Source: Linnemannia schmuckeri
Taxonomy: Eukaryota > Mortierellomycota > Mortierellomycetes > Mortierellales > Mortierellaceae
Assembly: GCA_029449235.1 (NCBI GenBank)
Contig: JANATG010000008.1
Location: forward strand, 1,364,001-1,428,000
DNA: 64,000 bases
Direction of reading: 5' to 3'
Shown here: positions 10,034 to 20,354 of the stretch, piece by piece
Layout: each line of letters begins with the position of its first letter
Numbering within the stretch: the first letter of the stretch is position 1
Notes under the pieces: model-generated
Told to the model about the DNA's origin: nothing
The model's input: the letters and a program-made list of their open reading frames with translations, nothing else
Database searches by the model: none
Position numbers and translations under genes: made by a program

Positions 10034-11541
10034 GTTTGATGTAGAAGAGATGAGTTGATGGAAGGTGAAGAAGTGGGCCTATGATGGGACAACTAAGGCA
10101 ATCGAAAAAGCAGCGACACACTACACGTGACTTGGCTGATTTTTGAAAGTGATGAGCTGTGGCGAGTCGATTTCCCTTGCCTCTACAGCAGACAATGGCG
10201 GAGTAGGTTTTCGTTGTGCTGGAAAGGGAGACTGACTCTTTGACAAAATGATCGATCTATCATTCTCTCTGTCCCTGTTCTCAGCAGCATCGATTGTATC
10301 CTTCTCTGTGCATTCTGGTCAAGGCTAATGCAGAATGCAGGCGCAAAAATGTCCCCACGGTGGTAACAGAGCGTATGTGATTTATTTTGCCTCCTCTTTT
10401 CATTCTTTTCATTCTTTCCCTTCGTTCCATTGTCACATCGTGCACCCTCCCCCAAATCAATCAAATTTTGATTCATTTCATGATTCAGGGACGATCAGCA
10501 GCCAATCAAACGAGTAAAATGAAATTGGGCTTACTTCTATTGCAACATCTTTTGTGGCAACTCGTCGCTTCACACTTCATTATTATCATTGCTTTGCTTT
10601 TCTTCACACACACACTCGCACTCTCAATTGAAGTCGTTGCTGTGCCTTTGTGATCCTCATTTGCAGTAGCAGATTACAATCGTTTCGTCGTTGCTATCCT
10701 TGTTGACATTGTGTATGCTCTTAGTCTTGTTCCTAGTTCATTGATACCTCTCCTCGAATGTGTCGATTGTTTTTTATTTTTGTTGTGTTGTGATGTGTTT
10801 GCGCTCTTTATTTTCCTCTGTATGTATCTGTGTGTGTGTGTGTGGTGCGTGTATATATGTTTTTTTTTTTTCTTCTTTTTCCTTCGCCTCTACGATTATT
10901 GTCCCTTTATCATCAGCCTCTTTTCCTTCGTCTCCTTTCCTGTTCTCCTTTGTCCTCGTACTCTTCCTCTTCTTCCTCCTCATCCACTCCCCCTCCTCAA
11001 TTCCTCCTCTACACCTGATTCCTTTTAGTGCCTTCTCCTCTATTACATACATTTTTCTTCGCCTGTTCGTTTTAAATCGCTATTTCCTCTTCTTGACCTC
11101 CTTGTGTTCGCTCCTTCCTCTCTTTTCTTCTTTTTATTTTGGGTCCCTTTTCGCCTCCTCTCATTCTCTGTCTTTCGGCATTTTCTTCTTTTGTATGTAC
11201 TTGAACAAGAACTCTTTCACCTGCCCCTGCTCCTGGTTATTCTTGTCCTCTCGTCCTCTCTTCTTTTTTCAATAACAAAGAACAAAAGAGGTACACCGCT
11301 CACACTGCCCTTCTGACTTTCGCTTATTTTTTTTATTCCGCACTCACACCTCACTTCATTCACTCTTCTCACTCCTTCTTCACCCACTCCATCCCTCTTT
11401 ATCCTTTTTTTCCTGCCTTTTTTTTCAGGCGAGAACACATCACCTTTGGCCTGGTCAGCCTCACACACTCATACTCATTGCACAACGTAGCCATCGCCAC
11501 TCTTCAACGCTCTCTTCTCCCACACTCTTATTCACCGTCAA
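10034..11541. promoter_or_regulatory. Shared upstream region of ATP18 and the Zds1-like gene; long pyrimidine tract
   Basis: About 1.5 kb without a supportable exon. The part near ATP18 contains CACGTG at 10124-10129. From about 10700 to 11430 the + strand is heavily C/T (CCTCTTCCTCCTC-type runs), plausibly the 5' UTR or promoter of the Zds1-like gene. Stop-free frames through this tract on both strands are explained by base composition. Confidence 0.45.
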
Positions 11542-14500
11542 ATGTCCACAGAGAGCATCGACTCATCCGCCCTGACCTTGACCGACAACAACCTCACCCG
11601 CTCCCACCCAAATCGCCCTCGCAAACACTCTGCAGACAGCCGAAACAGACGCGAAGTCATCGCACTCGACGGCCAGATGTTCGAATCAGCTCCTGCGCAG
11701 GAAGATCCATCTGCCGTTCTTCTGCATCCACAGGTATAACAACACATCCTACTCTCTCTTTCTGCTTTCCTCCTTTCTTTCTTTCTGTCATTCATCACAT
11801 TCGCCGTTCCTGTTCTGCTGTTGTTGTTGCTGCAACACTCCTTTTCGTCCTCTTTATCCTCCGTGGACTGGACTGAAGCTTCTTTGTTTCAATCGTTTTT
11901 ATTCAGGAGCGCCTACCCCAACAAAAAAGCCATGCGACAAGTAGGATCGACCTTGTACAGTCACTGCAACTCTTTTGCACCTTCAAGGGGAATACCAAGA
12001 CGACCAGACGACTGACAACCCACCCGCCCGACCGGCAGGGCTGACCAGCAAAACTAGAACAACAATAAGGACAACAACAACAACAACAGCAACCCCAAGA
12101 ACCACGATAGGAACAGTCAAATGTGGCAAAGAGCCCGACTAAACTGTAAAAAAAACAACAACAACGACAAGAAACTGGACAGGACAATAGCGTCCAAACA
12201 GGCTAGGAAAGCATACTTGGTCCTTGGAGCTCGCTCTCTTTTATCCAGCCAGCCTTTTGCTAATGTTTATTAGCGCTCTCCGTTATTATGTTTCGCTCTC
12301 TCCCTTTCTCGTTCCTCGCTCCTCTCTCTCTTTCTCACTCTTTTTTCCCTCTTTCCGTCTACCCCCTTCATACTCTTCTCTTTATTTCTCACCCTGTCTC
12401 GTTTTTTGCCCCCTCAACTGAGGCTAATACTAATATTCGTTTGACACTGGACCGCGTAGGACATTGCTGCAAGCAGCTGTCACTTGGATTCTCACTCACA
12501 GGACTCGCCTGACCGTGTTCAACCATCAAGCCCGCTTGGTGACGATTACAAACGACTTGACGTCCTAGACATTGCGAACTCAAACCACATCGACAACACA
12601 GCCAACATAATGGACCCAGGCAACCGTGATTCAGAACCAAAAGCCCCCACTTCAAGCGCATCCTCGACCGCCTCTTCAGCGCCGTCGTCACCCTCTTCTA
12701 CCACCTCCACCCCAACGACACAGCCTCAGCAACTCGGATCCACTGACAAGCAGAGCGAGGATGGCGGCCAAGATACACTTGCTGTCAACCCTGCACCACT
12801 GGTTCGCTCATGGTCTCAGTCCAACCGCCAGAGCATTTTCGCAGGCGAACACATTAGCATCTCGCAGGATGGTCCTATTATCGAGGCCCCGTCTTCCCAC
12901 TCTCCCGGTTCCAATGACGATCAGGAGGACATGAAGGAGGTTCAGATCGAAACGGCCGACCCTTCACATTTGTTCTGGGTATGCCTTGCTTGTTGGTTGT
13001 TTGCGCCCTTTCAATCTTCTAATAATGTCAAAGACTGTTCAATAGAAAGACGTGCTGGTTCCAACACTAATTGTACTTTGATTCCATACAATTTGATATT
13101 TTGCAATATTTAGGTTCCTTTTCACCTTCATCCTGAGATTGCCCCGAACGAATACAACAGATGGCTCTCAAAGCACGGAGTCGACTCAGAGTCCGCAGAT
13201 GGAATGGTCTCATCAAGAAGCCCTTCTATCAGCCGGCGAAAGTCTGTTTTGTCTGCTCAGTACAACCCGGACGAGGACACTGACGATCAACTCAGCAAAC
13301 CACCAAAGATCGAGGAGGAGCCCGAGAGTCATGACTTTTTGTCAGGAGTGTTCACAGCACCCTTGGAACAGATGGGCGAGCCGCCATTACGGACAAAGAC
13401 ATCTCTGAGACGCAGTGTCAGTCTTTCAGTGTCGTCTCCAACAAGTATGTAAACTGGCATCACGCAAGGCAACTGACCTTTAATCCATTGTCATCACCAT
13501 CGTCATTTCAGTCAAGGTTCTGATCTGTTATCAATTTTCTGCTTTGATGCTTTCTAGGGAGCAATTTCCCATCGGACGCCGTTGAAGAAGATTTGATGAC
13601 AGCCAAGCGCCCGGGAGGACTGGAGCGGAGCGCTTTGTCTTTGCTGCGAAGGAGTGCCAGGACAAAGATTCGTAGAAACTCTACTGCCTCTAATGACACC
13701 AGACATGATGTCTCACGATTGCGCCAGACGGTCAATGCCAACGGCGAATACCCTGCAGTCTCTCTGGTCGACCCTGGTCCATTGCCTCGTCCATCCGATT
13801 CCCAGGAGTCAATCGCCACCCATACCCCCGTTACCCCTCAGGAAGAGGCTCCCAAATCCACCAAGGAAGCAGAGACACAGCCATTGAAGCGCTTTGTGTC
13901 TACGCTTAGAGACTCATCCAAGCCCACCATCACCACATACGTCGAGCCTCACCTCTTGGAACAGCAACGCAGGGATCAAGAAGCTAATGGAGAGTTTAAG
14001 AATGGAGAAGAGACGCCCTCGTTCCGAATCAGTGCACCCGGAAAACTCGAAAACACGGCGGCGGCACAGCTGGCGGAGACATTGGAAAAGTCTCGCAAGG
14101 AAAAGCTGGATAACTTCACTATCAACTATCCCATTCCGCCTCCCGTCAAGCTGGCCCACAATCTCCTCCAGCAGCCATCGTCCCAAGATTCTTCAGCGTT
14201 GAACAAATCTTCAGGACCACAGCAGCATTATGACCTTCCTGTAAAGAACAAGCAATCTGGTCAAGGGGCAGTCGGCATCCACACACATCAGAAAAAGCCA
14301 TCGTCATGGTCTTGGCTCTGGGGCAAGGAGAAGGGTGAGAAGGGCGCAGACGGATCGGCCCTTGGAGGAGCGGGCTCTTCTCCTGGAGGAATGAAATCTG
14401 CCGCGGCAGCTCAATCCCAGATTTCTAGCATTGAAATCAATACCCCAACCATCTCTTCGACCGAGACGAGCGTCAAGAAACAATCGACTCTTTCAATGCT

Positions 14501-15344
14501 GTTTTCACGGAATAGCAAGTCGACTTCGGCCAAGGCTCAGGCGACAACAGCAGAGACTACTCACACTGTCAGCATGAACGGCCAGTCATTGACTTCGGAC
14601 AGGCCAAAGTACAGCAACTATAACCGCCTCCCCATCCATATCGAGCGAGCCATCTACCGTCTGTCGCATGTCAAGCTGGCCAACCCTAGACGGCCCCTTC
14701 ACGAGCAAGTCTTGATTTCCAATATGATGTTTTGGTACTTGGGCGTTATTCAGCAGCAACAACTTCAGCAGCAGGCCGACCTCCAACAACAGCAGGTTCA
14801 GCAACAACGATCTGGATCGAAGGATTCGACCAAAGGTGGTGAGTCGAAAGAGGACAAGGAAGGAAAGAAGCCCAAGAAGAAGAAGAGCCAGAAGAAGAAG
14901 AACCAGCAGCGAGGATCGGCCAAGTCGGCTGAACGGGTTGTGAAGGGCCCCGAGTATGAGAAACAGCAACAACAGAGCTTGAAAGTCCAGCATTCACCTC
15001 GACCTCGTCAGCAAGGATCCAGTATGCCGTCTGGAGGCCCGGCTCATCAACAACAGGTACTGCAGCAGCAGCAATACGGACGGTCATACCAGAACGGTCA
15101 GGGAGGATACGATGAGGAAAGTAGGGCAAGTGGAACGGACTATTCGGACTCATATGAAGAGTCGGATGGGGACGACTACTCGCCACAGGCACGGCAAGAG
15201 CCAATAGGATCTCAATCGGATACGCTGACGTCGCTATCGATCCAATCTGCACGGATGACCGCTGGGGAAGAGGACGAAGACGACGATGTCCCACTAGCGC
15301 ACTATCAAAACATGCCATCGCGCCAAGGAGTCCCTGTCTCCTGA
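11542..15344 (+). CDS. Zds1/Zds2-like protein
   Basis: Model: join(11542..11733, 12502..12978, 13114..13444, 13558..15344), 928 aa. Three landmarks identify it: an N-terminal NRREVIALDGQM segment, a conserved block SHLFWVPFHLHPEIAPNEYN formed across the second intron, and a C-terminal Zds_C motif about residues 685-730 (NRLPIHIERAIYRLSHVKLA and LHEQVLISNMMFWYL). The rest is Ser/Pro-rich disordered sequence with RRKS and RRSARTKIRRNS sites. Poly-Gln and a KKPKKKKSQKKKNQQ basic cluster follow the Zds_C motif. Budding-yeast Zds proteins bind PP2A-Cdc55 and influence mitotic exit, polarity and Bcy1 localisation. The orthologue of Bcy1 lies 44 kb away in this window. The start is the first ATG after the pyrimidine-rich leader; the first intron is 768 nt. 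Confidence 0.9.
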
Positions 15345-15591
15345 ACAAATATATTTTTTTTTTAACTCATTTTTGTCAAACGCTTTCAGTTTTTATGTGC
15401 ATAGATGTATAAGTGTAAAAATGTATTTTTTTTTTTTTGGGTGTAAGAATGTAAGGATATGTGGATGTAGTCTAGGAAATGAAACATGAGCCGCTGTTAG
15501 AAACGCCCTTAAGCCATTTTAGATTCAAAATTTCAAGTGTGTAAAAAGATCGGTGGTCCGCCCAGTTGCTCGAACCCTCTTTCACTTCAAA

Positions 15592-17501
15592 ATGGTAATT
15601 GCGGATGGAGTAGGAAATCAGACCGTGTCTCAGCCAATCAGAGCACAAGGATCCCCTTCAACCAGCAAACATAACCATGGATGCCAGCATCTACCATGAA
15701 TACCCAACAACACATCCATCGGTCCACACCAACTGCCAAACGAGTCCCATTAGCTATTCCATCAATATCCGGACCATCCCTACCAATCACGCCGTTCTCT
15801 CGAAAAAAAAAAAAGTTCATGAAATATCTTTTTTTCCTTGTGGACGATGGTTCCTGTGAGGATTAATCATCTTTGCAGCAGGACAGAAAGGGATTGAGAC
15901 GGAATGCATCAGTTCGACAGGCAGGGGATGAAACGCCGTTATCGATCAACAGGAATACACAAAAAAACTACATCACCCATCAACATCAGCACTGAAGCTT
16001 TAGTCAACAACCAGAACAAGGACTGATGGTTTTTTTCCTTTGAACTGGAACAAAACTTTCTTTACCTGGCAAGAATCTGGATAACAGTTCATGATGTGAC
16101 GGACCACAGACAGAAAGGAAACAGACATCGGAGTGGATTGTGTTTTTCTAACCTGTTAGTACGATCACTTGTTTCTGAATCTAGGCTCGTGGACCCAAAA
16201 AGCACTTGAAGCGCCTCAATGCTCCCAAGCACTGGATGCTGGACAAGCTTACCGGCACTTATGTATGTGAGCCAGCCCTTCACGCAGTACCCTTCCCTCA
16301 GAGACAACTTTGAGATTTTTCACTGGACAAAGCAGGAGACACTAGCAGTATGATGCAACAAACACTTCAGGATCCAACAGTAACTTTTTATTACGACTTT
16401 GGATGAGATTACACGGCTTAGTCGACAGTCAATAGAGACAGACTGTTGCGAAGCCGTAGCCGACCGCTCTCTCCTTTTATTGAGGACAGCAGTCAGTTGC
16501 AACACTCTTCGGCACCGTACTCTTGAAGAGCACTACCCAACAATATTCCCACCAACATGCCAACAGCAAACGCTCCCAACGACGCCTCCGGGACTTTTGG
16601 TGTTTTTGACAGGGCTAACTCAAGCAGCGGTCTATTTGACGCCACCAATGCAAGCATGGAGATTTTTCAATAACACCACAACCGATCGTCATCTCAACGA
16701 CTCCTGGACCCAGCGTGAAATGACAGCTCTTAAGCAGGTTTTCCTTTCCTCTTTTACTCACATGCGTGTTCCACTTTATCGGACAATTCTACATACTGGT
16801 AGGCCCCCAGACCTACCGCTGGTCCCCATAAGCTCCGCGAGTGCTTGCCTCTCGTTATCTTGATGCGCAACCGTCTGAAGTACGCTCTCAACGGCAAGGA
16901 GGTTCAGTCCATCCTTATGCAGCGTCTCGTCAAGGTCGACAACAAAGTCCGCACTGACTCGACCTTCCCCGCTGGTTTCATGGATGCCATCACCATCGAG
17001 AAGACCGGTGAGAACTTCCGTCTCGTTTACGATACCAAGGGTCGCTTCACCGTCCACCGTATCACCGCCGAGGAGGCCAAGTACAAGTTGTGCAAGGTCA
17101 AGAAGGTCCAGCTCGGTGCCAAGGGTATCCCCTTCGTCGTCACCCACGACGGCCGCACCCTCCGCTACCCCGACCCCTTGATCAAGGTCAACGACACCGT
17201 CAAGCTTGACTTGGAGACTGGCAAGTTCAACGAGTTCATCAAGTTCGAGGTCGGCAACGTCGCCATGGTCACCGGTGGTCGCAACACTGGTCGTGTTGGT
17301 GTCATCACCCACCGTGAGCGTCACGTCGGAGGCTTCGATATCGTCCACATCAAGGATGTTCTCGACCGTCAGTTCGCCACCCGTCTCTCCAACGTTTTCG
17401 TTATTGGTGAGGGCAACAAGCCTTGGGTCTCTCTCCCCAAGAACAAGGGTGTCAAGCTCACCATTGCTGAGGAGCGTGACCGCCGTCGCGCTGCCAACTA
17501 A
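15592..17501 (+). CDS. RPS4: 40S ribosomal protein eS4
   Basis: Model: join(15592..15594, 16185..16262, 16803..17501), 259 aa. Exon 1 is only the ATG, followed by GTAATT. Exon 2 encodes ARGPKKHLKRLNAPKHWMLD. Exon 3 starts APRPTAGPHKLRE and carries the RS4N, S4 RNA-binding and KOW parts (VILMRNRLKYALNGKEVQ, GGRNTGRVGVITHRERHVGG, FVIGEGNKPWVSLPKNKGVK). Codon use in exon 3 is strongly C-biased, as expected of a highly expressed gene. The two introns (590 and 540 nt) are much longer than most others here. An internal hairpin lies in intron 2. The ATG-only first exon is a known arrangement in ribosomal-protein genes and explains why no start adjoins the ARGPKK exon. Confidence 0.95.
16413..16457 (+). 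other. Hairpin inside eS4 intron 2
   Basis: ACGGCTT at 16413-16419 is complementary to AAGCCGT at 16451-16457. ACAGTC at 16425-16430 is complementary to GACTGT at 16441-16446, leaving a 10-nt loop and a small internal bulge. The shape resembles one arm of an intron-encoded H/ACA snoRNA, but I found no convincing H box or ACA box. Confidence 0.35.
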
Positions 17502-18016
17502 GTGTCTTATTTTTGCACTTGGTTGTCCGTTTCATCTTTTCCTAAAACTCTCCTTCTTGCTGTCTATTAAATAAAGGCTGCCTTTTTGAGGTCCGAACAT
17601 TGCTTTTTTTCATTTGTTTTCGTTTTTTTTGGGATGTTGTTGGTTGGTTTGCGTCTGATCACATTGAATATTAAGAGAGTGCACAGGACTTGTGGACCGT
17701 GTGCACAGGGAGAACGAAAAGAGAACAAATATAAAAGCACATGAAAGGATCGCACGGGTGTCTGATGAACAACAAAACAGATCTGCATGATACGACCATT
17801 CAAAAATAGTAAAAGATTCAAGGAGGGCTTGTTTGTTTTTGTTTTGGATATTGTTTCTTTTGCTTTGGCAATAACTATGAGGTCAAACTATGTTTTCGCA
17901 AGAAAAGAAAAAAAAAGACCCTGGCCATATCTATTCTTTCTGGTCATTTCTTTGTTTTCCTGTAGGTAGATAGGTAGGGTTGGATTGGTGATGGGTTGGG
18001 TTGTAGTAGTAGTATT
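17502..18016. other. 3' flanks of eS4 and eIF4E (convergent)
   Basis: The two genes converge here. AATAAA lies at 17569-17574, about 70 nt after the eS4 stop, and is its probable polyadenylation signal. No gene is evident in the remaining 440 bases. Confidence 0.5.
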
Positions 18017-19304
18017 TTACACAGTCCAGGGCTTGCCACCAGTCTTTGTCTCGTGGTGGGGCTGGAACTCGAACTGTCCGTCAACATTGATCGACTTTTT
18101 GAGAGTGCGACTAAAACGCAAAGAAAAAAGAAAACAAAAAGTTAATTAGCTCCCCGAAAGAAAACAAAAAATGTCTGGATAAAATGAACGACAATCAATG
18201 GATCTTCCGATCAAAAAGGGTACAACAACATAAAAGAACAGACGAAGGGTAACTTACCCAATGCTCATGGCCATGTCATGGTTGTCTGCGGTGCGGGTCC
18301 ACAATGCTATCCTGAAAAAACCCTTGCGAACCGACACAACAACGCCACATACTTCGTTCTCATACTCAAATGCCTCTCCGATACAGGCCAACATCTAGAA
18401 TGATAAGATTAAAAGAAAAACAATAGGCTCCTGTCAGTTCAGGGTGTCGTTTTTTTGTTCTCGTACTTCGCACCCTTTCTATCACAGATCCCACTTCAAC
18501 AGACGGGCAAGGAGTGTTGAAGGGTCGTCCGTACCGTGTAGAGCCAAATGTTGTCAATTTCGCTCATGGTCTTGTTGCGGGGAAGCTGAATGCTCCACTT
18601 TCCTCCGTGTTTGTTGGCAGGATCCTCCCACATGGGCTTGATTCCTTGTTTGAACAGGTGGTAGTTGGAGCTGATTGAAAGGTCGCAGGTCTTCATGATG
18701 TTGTTGTAAACACTATGCGCAGTGAGCATGTACACACAAAAAGAGGCAGAAGCATTAGATATTGGGTGAGTTTGAGATTTCCTGATAAACCGTCGGGAAA
18801 ACAGCTGTTGGTGCAAGTGAAGACATGGAAGTATGTTTGCGATAGAAAAATAGATAGAGAGTGGATCGGTATGCAATGAAAAAGGGGATCCGCATAGAGA
18901 CAGTTCTTCTACTACCTCTTTCTCCCTCTCTATTCTTCTATTAGCTTCATTAATCCACAAAGAATCTCCCAGCGTCCTGTGTGTTCATTTTCTATTCTTC
19001 AGCTCCATTTTTCTGTCTCCTTGAATACGCCATTGATCCTTCCACTACAATCTCTTCTATTTGTTGTTATGGGGTGGTACAACGGACAGAAAACTTACCC
19101 CCAGAAGTCCTCGACGGTGTCAAAGGTGATGAGTTCCTTGAGGGACTGCTCCCAGTTGTTGGCGTTTGACTTTTTGCCGGGGTTATCGAACCAGAGAGTC
19201 CATGAGTTGTTGAGAGGGTGTTTTGCGTTGAAGTTGATGGGATCGTTAAAGACGGTGACGTATTTGTCGCCGGAGGGCACAGCGAGGTTGTCGTTTTGGG
19301 CCAT
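18017..19304 (-). CDS. eIF4E: Cap-binding translation initiation factor eIF4E
   Basis: Model: complement(join(18017..18110, 18258..18394, 18535..18712, 19099..19304)), 204 aa. Family blocks in order are HPLNNSWTLWFDNP, NNWEQSLKELITFDTVEDFW, YHLFKQGIKPMWEDPANKHGG, GKWSIQLP, IWLYTMLACIGEAFE, VCGVVVSVRKGFFRIALWT and a C-terminal GGKPWTV. The Trp residues that stack on the m7G cap (WEDP on the 56/102-type loop) and the dorsal VEDFWG helix that docks YxxxxL-phi partners are both present. It recruits capped mRNA to the eIF4F complex. The first intron is 386 nt. The gene is divergently paired with a 4E-T-like eIF4E-binding protein. All splice borders are canonical. Confidence 0.96.
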
Positions 19305-20354
19305 GGTGGAAAGTTACAAAGGAAGAAGAGGGAGTGATGTGGATGTGTGGTGCGGAAATTGGAGAGTAAGAGAGTGTGTGAATGCAAAATATATGAATGA
19401 CAAAAAAAAAAAAAAAAAAAAAAAAGAGAGAGAGAGAGAAATGCAATACGTGGAACAAAAGAAACAGAAAGCAATAAAAACGAAAGGAAAGACGACAAGC
19501 GATTCGGAATGTGGTTTTGTTCTGGAAGACGAGGGGAGTGAAAGCGAGAAAGGTAGGTGTTGAGAAAGAGGAAGGGCGACGTAAGTGTGTGTGTGAGAAA
19601 AGAGTGAAGCGCGAAGAAGGAGGAGAGGAAGGGAGGAAAGGAAAAAAAAACGTGGGCGAAGGGAAGAGGAGAGAGACAAAGGGAAAGGGAGGGAAGGAGG
19701 AAGGCGAAAAGAAAACAATGAAGAAAAAAAAAAGGCAAAGAGAAATCGCATCGCATAGGTGAATTTTCCTTGTATAAAAAAATCGGGTGACGTCACTTTG
19801 AACCACCTTTGCTGGAGCATTGTGCGAGGAGTCTGACACCACTCAAGGCTTGTATGCTCTTATTTCCCATTCTTTCTTCTTCCTCCCTTTTTCACTCATC
19901 GCTTTCCTTGTCCTCAACTTGTCCACATATTAACTACCAAAGGCATACGTTCAACACACTCACACTTACAAACCACCATCACAGTTCGCTGCACACTTAC
20001 AAGACCACACTTGACCTCATAAGGTATACTGTCCATCCAACCCCCACCACGCTTGCAACCAGCAACCTACCAGCAACCAACCACCTACCTGATCGCCATC
20101 GTCCGCCACAACGAGAAATACACCTAGCTTTATCAGCCTTGGTCTTCGCTCGCTTGCTCACTCTGCCAGCTAACAGCAAGCTCGCTTCATGTCAACCTCA
20201 TAATACATCGTAAAACAGACACACCAAGTCGCTCTTTCTGTTTGCATCGCCAGGAACAACAGGAGAACAGCTGCCAGGAGACAGAGCCATGGGCAAAACA
20301 CAATGGGGAACTTTATTTAATGATGGGTTGCACTACGAAGCCCTCACTTAACGA
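19305..20354. promoter_or_regulatory. Divergent promoter of eIF4E and the 4E-T-like gene
   Basis: This region lies between two divergent starts. It contains a 24-bp poly(A) run at 19402-19425 followed by a short GA repeat, then GA-rich sequence to about 19740. A TATA-like TGTATAAAAA lies at 19771-19780, directly followed by a perfect palindromic CRE, TGACGTCA, at 19788-19795. The half towards the 4E-T-like gene is C/A-rich and probably its leader. Stop-free minus-strand frames over the GA tract are compositional. Confidence 0.5.
19788..19795. promoter_or_regulatory. Perfect CRE (bZIP site) TGACGTCA
   Basis: This exact 8-bp palindrome lies 484 bp upstream of the eIF4E start and 560 bp upstream of the earliest start of the divergent gene. 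It is the consensus site for ATF/CREB-type bZIP factors, which in fungi often act downstream of PKA or stress signalling. Function is inferred. Confidence 0.5.

Noticed and set aside
10774..11468. Overlapping frames on both strands, Phe/Leu/Ser-rich or Lys/Glu-rich
   Set aside because: They follow from the C/T-rich composition of the tract; no domain and no plausible splice structure.
16093..16176. Possible C/D snoRNA in eS4 intron 1 (ATGATGT ... CTGA)
   Set aside because: The bases flanking the candidate boxes do not form a terminal stem, and box C is imperfect.
19067..19842. Long minus-strand frames rich in Phe, Leu, Ser and Pro
   Set aside because: Produced by the GA-rich promoter tract; they overlap eIF4E exon 1 in the wrong frames.
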